From Verrucomicrobiota bacterium (GTDB taxonomy: Bacteria; Verrucomicrobiota; Verrucomicrobiia; Opitutales; UBA953): 64,000 nt of DNA. Each line of letters starts with the position of its first letter. Within the stretch, counting starts at the first letter, position 1. The translations under genes were made by a program, and so were the position numbers. Where the stretch lies: NCBI GenBank assembly GCA_003569205.1, contig BGOK01000009.1:27074-91073 (forward strand), given 5' to 3'. The notes beneath the pieces were generated by a model. It did not search any database, was not told the DNA's origin, and saw nothing but the letters and a program-made list of their open reading frames with translations. This document shows, piece by piece, positions 50,132-58,746 of the stretch.

Positions 50132-50443
50132 ATGGATAACGGCTCAACGGATAAACCAAGCCTCACTGGGGCGGAACGCAGCAAACTTCGCAGCCTCGCG
50201 CAGACCCTCGACCCCAAGGTCTTCGTGGGCAAGGCCGGCATTAACGAGGGCATCGCCAAACTTCTCCTCCAGGCCTTCGACAAGGCCGACCTTGTGAAGG
50301 TTCGGTTCACCGCCGAGCGTGACGTGATGGAAACCCAGATGCAGGAGCTCGCCCGGCTAACCGGCAGCGAGGTTATCGGTAACGTTGGCCGTACGGCGAC
50401 TTTCTTTAAGTTAGCTGAGGTCGCCGAAGACGACGGCGAATAA
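50132..50443 (+). CDS. yhbY: YhbY-family ribosome-associated RNA-binding protein (CRM domain)
   Basis: The 103-residue product is a single CRM domain: LTGAERSKLRSLAQTLDPKVFVGKAGIN, then the GxxG-like KAGINEG, KADLVKVRFTA and a final VIGNVGRTATFFKL, equivalent to the QVIGRTLVLYR strand of YhbY. It assists large-subunit assembly. The start at 50132 (MDNGSTDKPSL) is set since the CRM domain begins soon after; an upstream in-frame extension overlaps the divergent gene. ispA follows by 3 bases. Confidence 0.9.
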   Translation: MDNGSTDKPSLTGAERSKLRSLAQTLDPKVFVGKAGINEGIAKLLLQAFDKADLVKVRFTAERDVMETQMQELARLTGSEVIGNVGRTATFFKLAEVAEDDGE

Positions 50444-50446
50444 ACG

Positions 50447-51334
50447 ATGGACGCCGCCAGGTTCCAGTCGCAGCACGACTCCCTGATCCAGGCCGCGGAA
50501 TTGGCTTTGCGCACCCTGACGCCGGCCGCTGAGACGCGCCCTACCCGCCTCCACGCCGCCATGCGCTACTCGCTCGAGGCCGGCGGCAAGCGACTGCGCC
50601 CCGTCCTCTGCCTCGCCGCCGCCCAAGCCTTCCAGCCTAGTGCCGACGCCCGCCATGCGGCGACCGCCCTAGAGTGCATCCATACGTATTCCCTTATCCA
50701 CGACGATTTACCGTGCATGGATAACTCCGACCTCCGGCGAGGCCGTCCGTCGTGCCACAAGGCTTTCGACGATGCCACGGCCCTACTCGCGGGGGACGCC
50801 CTGTTGCCGCTGGCTTTTGCGCTGCTGGCTCAAGGCTACACCGATCGACCCGAACTCGCCCGCTGCCTGGTGGCAGAACTTGCGCACGCCGCAGGCTCAA
50901 CACTCCTCGTCGGCGGGCAGACCGAAGATATGGGCGGACTCGCCGCGGGCGCTGATGCTGAGCGCCTCGAATTCATCCTCCTCGGCAAGACGGCCGCGAT
51001 GCTTAGTGCCCCGCTCGCCATGGGTGCACTCATCGGCGGAGCCTCCGCGGCAGACGTCGAGCATTGTCGTCGCGCGGGTCGGGCCGCCGGTATCGCTTTC
51101 CAGTTAGTCGATGACCTCCTCGATGGCTCCGCCAATACCGCGCAGCTCGGCAAACCCGTCGGCGCCGATGCCCAGAACGGAAAATTTACTTACCCCAGCC
51201 TGCATGGCATCCCCGCCACGCAGGCCCGTATCCAAGCACTGACGATTGAAGCCAACACACACCTTGCCGCTTGCCAAGGCGACACGGCTTTCCTGTGCGC
51301 TTTGATCACGCGCATGGCCAGTCGCGACCGCTAA
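50447..51334 (+). CDS. ispA: Polyprenyl (farnesyl/geranyl) diphosphate synthase
   Basis: The 295-residue short-chain prenyl transferase has both Asp-rich motifs: first LIHDDLPCMDNSDLRRGRP, second FQLVDDLLDGSANT. Other conserved segments are YSLEAGGKRLRPVLCLAAA and GKTAAMLSAPLAMGA. It condenses IPP with DMAPP or GPP for quinone, undecaprenyl and carotenoid synthesis. The motif pair and length fit IspA-type farnesyl synthases. No dxs or crt genes are nearby. It is 3 bases downstream of yhbY. Confidence 0.95.
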   Translation: MDAARFQSQHDSLIQAAELALRTLTPAAETRPTRLHAAMRYSLEAGGKRLRPVLCLAAAQAFQPSADARHAATALECIHTYSLIHDDLPCMDNSDLRRGRPSCHKAFDDATALLAGDALLPLAFALLAQGYTDRPELARCLVAELAHAAGSTLLVGGQTEDMGGLAAGADAERLEFILLGKTAAMLSAPLAMGALIGGASAADVEHCRRAGRAAGIAFQLVDDLLDGSANTAQLGKPVGADAQNGKFTYPSLHGIPATQARIQALTIEANTHLAACQGDTAFLCALITRMASRDR

Positions 51335-51344
51335 GCGGCGAGGG

Positions 51345-51746
51345 CTAGTCGTCCGTCCGGAGCGACGCCGAGGGGAGTTGCTCCGGCAAAGATCCGTAGT
51401 AAGTCCCTAGCCATAACCGCCAGGCGAACGCATGGATAAACGGCGGCACGATGAGCGCCGTTACGGCGGCGATCTTCATCGCCGTGAGGCCACTGACCCA
51501 ACCCTGACTTAAGCAGAACAAAAGAATCGGGAGGACCCCGAAAGCCGTCAGCCCGTAGTTCCAAACGATGGCCCCGAGGAAGAACCCTTCCTTCCGCCGG
51601 AGCACCATCCCGCAGTGGCCACAGGCCGCAGGCGTATTCGAGAAACGGCTCCAAAACCCTTTGACGGCCATCGGACGCACCGGCTGGCCGCAATCAGGAC
51701 ATTGCCCGCGGACGCACCGAAGGAAGATGTCAGGTCGGAAAGCCAC
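51345..51746 (-). CDS. DUF983-family zinc-ribbon membrane protein
   Basis: The 133-residue product has a zinc ribbon near the N-terminus, with CPDC (QCPDCGQPVRP) and CGHC (AACGHCGMVLRRKEGFFLG), followed by hydrophobic segments around residues 55-80 and 88-110. That is the layout of DUF983 proteins. It uses a GTG start at 51746; the function is unknown. It is convergent with ispA, with stops 10 bases apart. Confidence 0.8.
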   Translation of the reverse strand: MAFRPDIFLRCVRGQCPDCGQPVRPMAVKGFWSRFSNTPAACGHCGMVLRRKEGFFLGAIVWNYGLTAFGVLPILLFCLSQGWVSGLTAMKIAAVTALIVPPFIHAFAWRLWLGTYYGSLPEQLPSASLRTDD

Positions 51747-51785
51747 CCCCCGATGTTAAGTCTCGGGCGGCCTATGTAAAGCAAA

Positions 51786-51813
51786 GGGCCGGCTTCCTTG
51801 CGGAAGCCGGCCC
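51786..51813 (-). terminator. Intrinsic terminator of rpsB-tsf
   Basis: Perfect 12-bp stem GGGCCGGCTTCC/GGAAGCCGGCCC (51786-51797 and 51802-51813) with a TTGC loop, followed on the minus strand by TTTGCTTT. It lies 21 bases after the tsf stop. Confidence 0.9.
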
Positions 51814-51834
51814 AAGTGTGCGGACTAAAGTCGC

Positions 51835-52875
51835 TTATTCAGCGGCCGTCTCACCCACCTGGAAGCGGGAGAAGCGGACGACCGAGACCTCTTCGCCGAC
51901 CTGCTTGGAGAGTTCGGCGAGGAGTTGAGCGACCTTCTTATCTGGGTCACGGAAGAACGGTTGTTCGAGCAAGCAAACATCCGCGAAGTACTTATCAACG
52001 CGGCCGGAGATGATCTTCTCGATATTCGAAAGCTGCGCCTTCTTGCGGGCCTCGGAAGCGACGAACTGCTTTTCAGCAACCACGATACGCTTTTCGAGTT
52101 CGGCAATGACCTCAGCGTTCTTGGCTTCCTGCTGTTCGACGAGCTGACCCTTATAGTCTTCGATCACGCGCTTGCACTCTTCGATCGCCTTATCGGCTTC
52201 CGACTTAGTGAACTCGAGAGCGATTTCGCGCTCCTTAGCGACGACTTCTGCGGAAACTTCTTCACGACGAACGAAACGGCCGTTATTGGCCACGACCTGC
52301 ATCGCCATCTGGCGAGCGAAGTCAGCCACGTCGGCGTGCGAGGCACCCGCGGCGGACTTCGTCGAGAGCTCGATGAGGACCGCAATCTTAGCGCCCGTGT
52401 GGACGTAAGCGGAGACGCGACCGTTACCGGAAGCGGCAAACTTGAGCACGCGGGAGACCTTGAGGTTCTCGCCGATTTTGGTGACCTGGTCGTTAAGGTA
52501 GTCGTTTACCTTACGGGAAGCGTCGGCGTGGTAGGGCTGGTCGAGCAGGTTGTCGACACCGTGCAGAGCCGCTTGACCGACGAGATCCTTGGCGAGGGCG
52601 ACGAAGGCTTCGTTCTTGGCGACGAAGTCCGTTTCGCAATTGAGTTCGAGGAGTGTCGCGGACGAACCGGAGGCCTCAACCTTAACAGCGAACATTCCTT
52701 CGCTGGCCTTGCGGTCAGCCTTCTTGTTTCGCGTCGCGATCCCCTTAATGCGGAGGATTTCGACGGCCTTTTCCATGTCGGCATTGGCCTCGGTGAGGGC
52801 CTTCTTGCAATCCATGAGACCCGCGCCGGTACGCTGGCGCAGCTCGTTGACCGTCTGGGCGGTGATAACGGACAT
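51835..52875 (-). CDS. tsf: Elongation factor Ts
   Basis: The 346-residue guanine-nucleotide exchange factor for EF-Tu is longer than E. coli EF-Ts (283). The N-terminal UBA-like domain is typical (INELRQRTGAGLMDCKKALTEA), and the TDFVAKN motif appears in ELNCETDFVAKNEAF. The extra length is a coiled-coil-like charged region near residues 230-290 (CKRVIEDYKGQLVEQQEAKNAEVIAELEKRIVVAEKQF). The C-terminal KISGRVDKYFADVCLLEQPFFRDPDKKVAQLL is conserved. It follows rpsB by 7 bases. Confidence 0.97.
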   Translation of the reverse strand: MSVITAQTVNELRQRTGAGLMDCKKALTEANADMEKAVEILRIKGIATRNKKADRKASEGMFAVKVEASGSSATLLELNCETDFVAKNEAFVALAKDLVGQAALHGVDNLLDQPYHADASRKVNDYLNDQVTKIGENLKVSRVLKFAASGNGRVSAYVHTGAKIAVLIELSTKSAAGASHADVADFARQMAMQVVANNGRFVRREEVSAEVVAKEREIALEFTKSEADKAIEECKRVIEDYKGQLVEQQEAKNAEVIAELEKRIVVAEKQFVASEARKKAQLSNIEKIISGRVDKYFADVCLLEQPFFRDPDKKVAQLLAELSKQVGEEVSVVRFSRFQVGETAAE

Positions 52876-52882
52876 GGCGAGA

Positions 52883-53740
52883 TTACTTAGTGGTCTTGCG
52901 CGGACGGACAGCCTTGGCGCCGCCCTGGGCTGCTTCGCCTTCGGAGCCTTCGGAGGCCTTCAATAGCTCATCGGAGATGGTGACTTCCGGCTGAGCGTTC
53001 TCCGTGGTTTCACCACGGGAGAGAGGGGTCACGGTCTTGCGCGGGTTAGCGTCGACCTTACGGCGAGCCTGACCGTTCTGGACAGCCTGCGTGAGGACTT
53101 CGACCACGAGACGGATAGACTTAGCGGCGTCATCGTTGCCTGGGATCGGGAACTTAAGGACCGAAGGGTCGGAGTTCGAGTCGCAGAGGCCGATCACCGG
53201 AATCTTGAGGCGGTTGGCCTCATTGACGGCGATGGCTTCATGCTTGGTATCGATGACAATCATCGCGGCGGGGAGCTCGCGGTATTCGAGGAGACCTTCG
53301 AAGTTGCGCTGCATACGGGACATCTCGCGACGGACGGCGGCGCCTTCCTTCTTATGCATCTTGGCGAGGGAACCGTCCTGCTCCATCTTCAGGTAGGTGC
53401 GGTAGGACTCGAGCGACTTCTTGATCGTCGTGAAATTAGTGAGCGTGCCACCGAGCCAGCGGTTAACGGCGAAGGGCATACCGGTCGCCTTAGCGGCAGC
53501 GCGGACGACTTCCTGAGCCTGAGGCTTGGTCGCGACGAAGAGCACTTCCTTGCCCTTGGCGGAGATGTCTTCGAGGTAGGCGGCAGCGGCGGCGAGGCAC
53601 GCATGCGACTTCTCGAGGTCGATGATCGACACGCCATTACGGTGGTCGAAAATAAACGGACGGGATTTAGGATTCCAGCGACGGGTCTGGTGGCCGAAGT
53701 GCACGCCAGCGTCGAGGAGGTCTTTTACGGTGATGTTCAT
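52883..53740 (-). CDS. rpsB: 30S ribosomal protein S2
   Basis: The 285-residue S2 has MNITVKDLLDAGVHFGHQTRRWNPK at the N-terminus, EVLFVATKPQAQEVV, NRWLGGTLTNFTTI, the MIVIDTKHEAIAVNEANRL segment and IPVIGLCDSNSDPS. The C-terminal tail (QPEVTISDELLKASEGSEG onward) is longer and more acidic than usual. Unlike most genes here it has a GGAG ribosome binding site (GGAGCTAAAAATACC before ATG). rpsB and tsf are co-transcribed and end at a clear terminator. Confidence 0.97.
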   Translation of the reverse strand: MNITVKDLLDAGVHFGHQTRRWNPKSRPFIFDHRNGVSIIDLEKSHACLAAAAAYLEDISAKGKEVLFVATKPQAQEVVRAAAKATGMPFAVNRWLGGTLTNFTTIKKSLESYRTYLKMEQDGSLAKMHKKEGAAVRREMSRMQRNFEGLLEYRELPAAMIVIDTKHEAIAVNEANRLKIPVIGLCDSNSDPSVLKFPIPGNDDAAKSIRLVVEVLTQAVQNGQARRKVDANPRKTVTPLSRGETTENAQPEVTISDELLKASEGSEGEAAQGGAKAVRPRKTTK

Positions 53741-53868
53741 GGTATTTTTAGCTCCGTATCCCGCTTCTTGCCGAAGGAGAGGACATTGGATCAGGTGTAG
53801 TTAACTGCAGTTTTGATTAGGATGTCGGAAGCAATCGGCGGTAGCTTCCAACGGTGGAATGGGTTTTC

Positions 53869-53910
53869 AAACACCCCCACCCCCCTCTGGCAAGGGAAAA
53901 AGGGGTGTTT
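53869..53910 (+). promoter_or_regulatory. Stem-loop in the waaA leader
   Basis: AAACACCCC (53869-53877) pairs perfectly with GGGGTGTTT (53902-53910) across a C-rich, G-containing 24-base loop that can form a smaller inner stem. It lies 41 bases before the waaA ATG and 129 bases upstream of rpsB on the other strand. A role in leader structure or attenuation is speculation. Confidence 0.4.
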
Positions 53911-53951
53911 TGGGCTGACAATCCAGAAGGGGGAGGCACTTTCCGTAGTTC

Positions 53952-55238
53952 ATGTTGTGGGCCTACCGCATCCTCTTCCTCCCCCTCCTGCTCCTGGCCT
54001 CGCCGTATTATTTATGGCGGATGGTCCGCCGTGGGGGGTATGGAGCGGGTTTTAGCCAGCGACTCGGCTTCCTCCCTGCCCTCCCTGCCCACCCCAAGCG
54101 CGTCTGGATACAGGCGGTCTCGGTCGGTGAAATCGAGGCCATTGGCCCCCTGCTCAAGGAACTCAAGGCGTCTGGCCAAGTCGACTTAGTGCTGACCACG
54201 ACGACAAGCACCGGCTACCGCTTAGCCCGCGAGCGTTATGCCGAGGTCTGCACCTTCATCGGCATCTTCCCTTTAGATTTCTGGCCCTGTAGCGCCTTGG
54301 CCTATCGCCGCCTCCAACCCAGCGCCATCGTCCTAACGGAGGGCGAGCTGTGGCCCGAACACTTGGGGCAAGCACGGGCGCGGAAATTACCGACGCTCCT
54401 CATCAACGCTCGGCTCTCCGATCGTTCGTTCGCGCGGCATCAGCGGTTCAAGGGAGCGAGTCGTGGCTTACTCGCTGGTTTCACCTGGATCGGCTCGGGC
54501 AGTGAAGAAGATGCCCGTCGCTTAATGTCGCTCGGTGCTGAACCCGCGAATATCGACGTGACCGGGAACTTGAAATTTGATGTAGCGTCCGATGGTCCGC
54601 TCTCGCTGGGCGAACGGCTCGTGCTGCGACAGGCGTTGGGCTTCGATGGCTTGGAACGTAGCCTGGTACTGCTGGGTTCATCCACTTGGGAAGGCGAAGA
54701 GGTACTCTTGCTTGATGTGGTGAAGACGCTGCGCAGCGAAGGTATCGATGCGCGCCTTCTGCTCGCCCCGCGTCACGCGGAACGCCGCGAAGCACTCGTC
54801 CGCTTGCTCGCCGCTAGTGGACTCTCCTTTCATCAACGCTCGACGCAAGGCACCACCGCCCCCGTCGGCACCGTGGTACACTTCGCTGACACGACGGGCG
54901 AACTCCGCCAGCTAACGCGTGCCGCCGACCTTGCCTTCACCGGTAAGAGCCTCGCCCCGCACGACGGCGGCCAGACGCCCGTCGAATGCGCTGCCGCAGG
55001 CGTCCCCGTGGTCTACGGACCGCACATGACGAACTTTAAAGCCATCTGCCAAGGACTCGAACGGGTCGGTGCTGCCCGTAAGGCCGCTCATGCCGCCGAC
55101 ACCCTGACCACCCTGCTCGCTTTAGCCCGCGACGCCGCGACCCGTACCCGCATGGGTCAAGCCGGCCAAGAATGGCACGCGTCCAATCGCGGGGCCTCGC
55201 ACCGGACCGCTCAAGCCATCATGGCTCAGCTGCGGTAG
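53952..55238 (+). CDS. waaA: 3-deoxy-D-manno-octulosonic acid (Kdo) transferase
   Basis: The 428-residue inner-membrane-associated GT-B enzyme attaches Kdo to lipid IVA. An N-terminal hydrophobic segment (LWAYRILFLPLLLLASPYYL) anchors it, then come VWIQAVSVGEIEAIGPL (catalytic Glu in SVGEIEA), LTEGELWPE, equivalent to the ETELWPN motif of E. coli KdtA, and the C-terminal HDGGQTPVECAAAGVPVVYGPHMTNF. The gene stop overlaps trpD by 13 bases on the opposite strand. It gives the third lipid A/core gene of the window, distant from lpxC/fabZ-lpxA. Confidence 0.95.
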   Translation: MLWAYRILFLPLLLLASPYYLWRMVRRGGYGAGFSQRLGFLPALPAHPKRVWIQAVSVGEIEAIGPLLKELKASGQVDLVLTTTTSTGYRLARERYAEVCTFIGIFPLDFWPCSALAYRRLQPSAIVLTEGELWPEHLGQARARKLPTLLINARLSDRSFARHQRFKGASRGLLAGFTWIGSGSEEDARRLMSLGAEPANIDVTGNLKFDVASDGPLSLGERLVLRQALGFDGLERSLVLLGSSTWEGEEVLLLDVVKTLRSEGIDARLLLAPRHAERREALVRLLAASGLSFHQRSTQGTTAPVGTVVHFADTTGELRQLTRAADLAFTGKSLAPHDGGQTPVECAAAGVPVVYGPHMTNFKAICQGLERVGAARKAAHAADTLTTLLALARDAATRTRMGQAGQEWHASNRGASHRTAQAIMAQLR

Positions 55239-56263
55239 GCGTCGCGCAGCTTAATGGCCTCGTCGCGTAAAGCGCCACCGAGGATAATCTGCCGCGCCAT
55301 GGCTGCCCCCGCCGCGGGATCCTTGACGACGTTGGCGACCCACAAAGCCGTCCCCGCACTGAGGCACAGGGTGTCCAACAGGCCGTCGGAAACCCCGCCG
55401 ACTAAGAGGTCGGAGAACATCACAAAGTTCTCTTCCGGGCTGCCGCCCCGCAGGTCGGCGATCGTGCATTGCGTGAACCCAAAATCACCGGGCAACCACG
55501 TCGCGTCAATGTGGGCCAATTCCCCGCAACCACGCACGCGCACCGGACCAGCCGTCGTGACTTCATCCATACCACCACCCGCGGTGGTGTGGGTGACGAG
55601 GCCACGCTTCACGCCCAGCTCCTGCAGCGCCGCGGCCAAAGGCTCAACCCAACGGACGTCATAGACGCCGACTAACATATACGCTGGCTGGGCGGGATTG
55701 ATGAGCGGACCCAGGACATTAAAAATCGTCTTGGTCCCGCTTTCGGCGATCTTCTTACGGACGCCCAGGATGGCCTTGAAAGCCGGATGAAAAGCGGGGG
55801 CGTAAAGGTAGCAGAAATTTGCTTCGCGCAAGGCCTTGCGCAGCTGGTCCGCGTCTGCTTCCAGCACGACGCCCAAGGCGGCGAGAAAATCGGCACTGCC
55901 GGACTTCGAGGTGATTGAACGATTGCCGTGCTTAATGACCGGCACGCCCGCGGCGGCCACGATGAGTGCGCTCGCCGAAGAAATATTAAAGCTACCCGAG
56001 CGGTCGCCCCCGGTTCCGACAATGTCGATCGCTCGAGCGGGAACGTCGCCGAAATCAATCTGCCGAGCCAAGCCGCGGTAGGCCTGGGCAAACGCCGTGA
56101 CCTCCGTCGCGGTCTCGCCCCGCGTGGCCAAAGCCAGCAGGAAGGCTTCCTTCGCGGCATCGGTTACATCCGCTGCGACCATCGCAGCAGCCGCCGAAGC
56201 CGCCTCGGCGGGCGTCAAGGAACGTCCGGCCACGAGGGCTTGGGTGAGGTTAGGCAGGTCCAT
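55226..56263 (-). CDS. trpD: Anthranilate phosphoribosyltransferase
   Basis: The 345-residue enzyme transfers phosphoribose to anthranilate in tryptophan synthesis. The PRPP-binding motif is VGTGGDRSGSFNISSA, with the anthranilate-side motif KHGNRSITSKSGSADFLAALG and NVLGPLINPAQP further on. Start: ATG 56263 (MDLPNLTQAL) is preferred; a GTG at 56278 would add five residues. Its 3' end overlaps waaA by 13 bases. trpG is 40 kb away and trpE, trpC, trpF, trpA and trpB are not in the window. Confidence 0.95.
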   Translation of the reverse strand: MDLPNLTQALVAGRSLTPAEAASAAAAMVAADVTDAAKEAFLLALATRGETATEVTAFAQAYRGLARQIDFGDVPARAIDIVGTGGDRSGSFNISSASALIVAAAGVPVIKHGNRSITSKSGSADFLAALGVVLEADADQLRKALREANFCYLYAPAFHPAFKAILGVRKKIAESGTKTIFNVLGPLINPAQPAYMLVGVYDVRWVEPLAAALQELGVKRGLVTHTTAGGGMDEVTTAGPVRVRGCGELAHIDATWLPGDFGFTQCTIADLRGGSPEENFVMFSDLLVGGVSDGLLDTLCLSAGTALWVANVVKDPAAGAAMARQIILGGALRDEAIKLRDAYRS

Positions 56264-56355
56264 GGCACGATTAGCCACGGGACAAGGGGTCGGGACAAGG
56301 GGAATTTATCCGACAAGGGGTTTGCATCCCCTAGTTTCCTACCCATCGTAAACCC

Positions 56356-57003
56356 ATGCACGACGGCGACCAGCCTCAGGGCGACTTCGACGGTTCCGGC
56401 AATGCCTCTTGGGGCGAAGCCGACTGGGCGGGCTACCTGTTGCGTAATGACCACGAGGTCGGTCGCTTCCTGTCTTACTATAACGAGGTTAAACCCCTCC
56501 CCGATCGCCTCGACATCTCGGCACGGCGCATGGGCTGGGAAAATGCGGATTGGGGTCCCGGTGACCCTCCGGACGACGTGACGGACGAAGATAATGACGG
56601 CCCCGACCTCCCCTACTGTATCCACCAACACCCGGTCTATATCGTGGCGCGGGCTTTGGGCATTCAGTTGACCGTCTGCTTCCGAAAACTCTGTCAAGAT
56701 TCGGGCTTAGCCATCAACGCGCTCACCGCTGCCGACCTCATGCACTCCTTCTGGGACGTGGAGCACCAGATGATCATGGCGATCAACGCCACGGACACCG
56801 GCGATATGTCCCTCGCCTTGGTCCACATGAAACGTGGCCTCTCGGCCATTAACTATTCTATCGGCCTGCTCGCACAGATCCCAGACGAAGCCCGGTTGAG
56901 CTCCGCGGAAGCTACCAGCGAACTAGAAGCCACCCTCTTCGACCTCCGCGAAATCTGCCTCCGCGTGATGGCCGACTGTCGCTGGGACGGTTCGAAAAGC
57001 TAA
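56356..57003 (+). CDS. Unknown acidic protein with HQHPVY segment
   Basis: The 215-residue product is acidic at its N-terminus (SWGEADWAGYLLRNDHEVGRFLSYY) with Asp/Pro-rich DPPDDVTDEDNDGPDLP, then CIHQHPVYIVARALGIQ, and a helical C-terminal half (LMHSFWDVEHQMIMAINATDTGDMSLALVHMKRGLSAINYS). It looks soluble and complete. I do not recognise the family. Its stop is 3 bases from the hprK stop on the opposite strand. Confidence 0.6.
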   Translation: MHDGDQPQGDFDGSGNASWGEADWAGYLLRNDHEVGRFLSYYNEVKPLPDRLDISARRMGWENADWGPGDPPDDVTDEDNDGPDLPYCIHQHPVYIVARALGIQLTVCFRKLCQDSGLAINALTAADLMHSFWDVEHQMIMAINATDTGDMSLALVHMKRGLSAINYSIGLLAQIPDEARLSSAEATSELEATLFDLREICLRVMADCRWDGSKS

Positions 57004-57006
57004 GCC

Positions 57007-57981
57007 TTAGGCTTTATTCTGATCGCCGCGGCTCATGTGCTGAATGAGGCGGTCGCTGAACTCCTTGGCGGAGTCGTGCCCCATCCCACGCAAGGCATGC
57101 ACCATCGCAGCCACTTCGACGAGGCGGGCCATATCGCGGCCCGGCCGCACCGGAATCGTCATATGCGGGACCTTACGGCCGAGGATTTCGAAGGTCTCGA
57201 CCTCCAAGCCTGAGCGCTCTTCGTCCATCCCTGGCTGCCAGAGCACGAACGTGACGACGAGGTCGACGCGCTTCTCACGGCGGACGGAACGGACCCCGAA
57301 AATCGAGGCAATATTAATGATGCCGATACCGCGGCATTCCATGTAGCCGCGGTTCAGTTCCTTCGCGGTACCCTGCAGTTCACGGTCACCAATGAGCGTC
57401 ACGATAACAAAGTCATCTGCCACCAAAGAATGTCCGCGTTCAATGAGCGCCAAGGCGCATTCGCTTTTCCCGACGCCGGAGGCACCCCGGAGCAGGACGC
57501 CGACGCCACGGATGTCGATCAAGGTCGCATGCAGGTTCGTACGCGGGGCAAACTTTTCCTCGAGGAGGACGGTGGCTTCGGCCGAGAAGTCCTTCGACTT
57601 TAACTGCGTGCGAATAATCGGGATATGGTGCTTATCAGCCAAGCGCGTCAGCATGGCATCCACCTGCAGGCCGCGCGAAACCACGACGGCGGGAACCTTC
57701 TTCGAGAACACGTCATCCACGAGCTTCTCACGCAAGCTGTCCGGCTGGTCGGCCAGGTAGGCCATTTCGCCGGCACCGAAAAGCTGTAGTCGACGATTAG
57801 CAAATTCTTTGAAATAGCCCGTGACCGCCAAGGCCGGACGATTGATGGACTTCTCGGAGATGACGTTGTCGAGGCCGTCGGCGCCCGCGAGGAGTTCCAT
57901 CTGCAGCATGTCACGGAAGGAATCGAAGAACTCCCGAACCGAAACAGATTCAGGGCGGGTTTCAGGAGCGAGGTCGGACAT
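57007..57981 (-). CDS. hprK: HPr kinase/phosphorylase
   Basis: The 324-residue bifunctional enzyme phosphorylates Ser46 of HPr and reverses it. The Walker A loop is [14 protein letters not shown], preceded by the family-specific LRGASG. The N-terminal domain ([20 protein letters not shown]) and the C-terminal HPrK motif ([23 protein letters not shown]) are present. It lies just downstream of lptB and the lptA-like gene. In many proteobacteria lptAB is followed by rpoN, hpf and PTS genes; here only hprK remains, which suggests regulation of central metabolism via Hpr-like proteins. Confidence 0.94.
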   Translation of the reverse strand: MSDLAPETRPESVSVREFFDSFRDMLQMELLAGADGLDNVISEKSINRPALAVTGYFKEFANRRLQLFGAGEMAYLADQPDSLREKLVDDVFSKKVPAVVVSRGLQVDAMLTRLADKHHIPIIRTQLKSKDFSAEATVLLEEKFAPRTNLHATLIDIRGVGVLLRGASGVGKSECALALIERGHSLVADDFVIVTLIGDRELQGTAKELNRGYMECRGIGIINIASIFGVRSVRREKRVDLVVTFVLWQPGMDEERSGLEVETFEILGRKVPHMTIPVRPGRDMARLVEVAAMVHALRGMGHDSAKEFSDRLIQHMSRGDQNKA

Positions 57982-57987
57982 GGCGGA

Positions 57988-58728
57988 TTAGAGTTTAAAG
58001 CCTTCGCCCAGGTAGTGACGGCGGCTTTCAGGGTCATTCACGATATCCTGCGGGGTGCCGGAGACAAGCACGCGTCCTTGGTGAATGAGGTAGGCCCGAT
58101 CCACGATTGAGAGTGTTTCCCGCACATTATGGTCAGTAATCAGGACACCGATGCCCCTTTCCTTGAGGCGTCGGACGATGGATTGGACTTCTGCCACGGA
58201 AATGGGGTCAACCCCGCTAAAGGGTTCATCCATCAACAAAAAGCGCGGGCCCGTGGCCAAGGCGCGGGCGATTTCCAGCCGGCGACGCTCGCCACCGGAA
58301 AGCGTGAAGGCGGGCTGGCGGGCGAGGCGCTCCAAACCAAGGTCGGCCAATTGCTGCGCCGTCCGGGACTGGGCCTCGCGACCAGGAAGGTTCAAGGTCT
58401 CCACCACAGCCATCACATTATCCCAGACTGAAAGTTTGCGGAAGATGGAGGCCTCCTGCGGCAGGTAGCCGAGGCCAGACTTCGCGCGCTGCCACATCGG
58501 CATCTCGGTAATATTACGCCCGTCGAGAAACACCTTGCCAGCGGTCGCGGGAATCAAGCCCACGACCATGTAGAATGTCGTCGTCTTGCCGGCTCCGTTC
58601 GGGCCAAGCAAACCCACGATTTCGCCGGCCTTGAGTTGCAGGCTCACATTTTGCACAGCGACCTTCGGGCCGTAGTGCTTGGCGAGCGACTCGACGCGGA
58701 CCACGCCCTTTTCGCTGGTGTCTACCAT
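57988..58728 (-). CDS. lptB: LPS export ABC ATPase LptB
   Basis: The 246-residue cytoplasmic ATPase of the LptB2FG exporter. Walker A is GLLGPNGAGKTTTFYMVVGL, the signature is FTLSGGERRRLEIARAL, Walker B is RFLLMDEPFSGVDPISV and the H-loop is VLITDHNVRETLSIVDRAYL. The YLPQEASIFRKLSVWDNVMAV segment is diagnostic of LptB. It is 18 bases after the lptA-like stop and 6 bases before hprK. LptF and LptG are not in the window. Confidence 0.97.
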   Translation of the reverse strand: MVDTSEKGVVRVESLAKHYGPKVAVQNVSLQLKAGEIVGLLGPNGAGKTTTFYMVVGLIPATAGKVFLDGRNITEMPMWQRAKSGLGYLPQEASIFRKLSVWDNVMAVVETLNLPGREAQSRTAQQLADLGLERLARQPAFTLSGGERRRLEIARALATGPRFLLMDEPFSGVDPISVAEVQSIVRRLKERGIGVLITDHNVRETLSIVDRAYLIHQGRVLVSGTPQDIVNDPESRRHYLGEGFKL

Positions 58729-58746
58729 GGTTAAATGAGGAAGCCC

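Noticed and set aside
53741..53951. Small stable RNA (SRP or similar) between rpsB and waaA
   Set aside because: It has a stem-loop, but the conserved SRP RNA tip sequence is absent and the rest shows no known RNA pattern.
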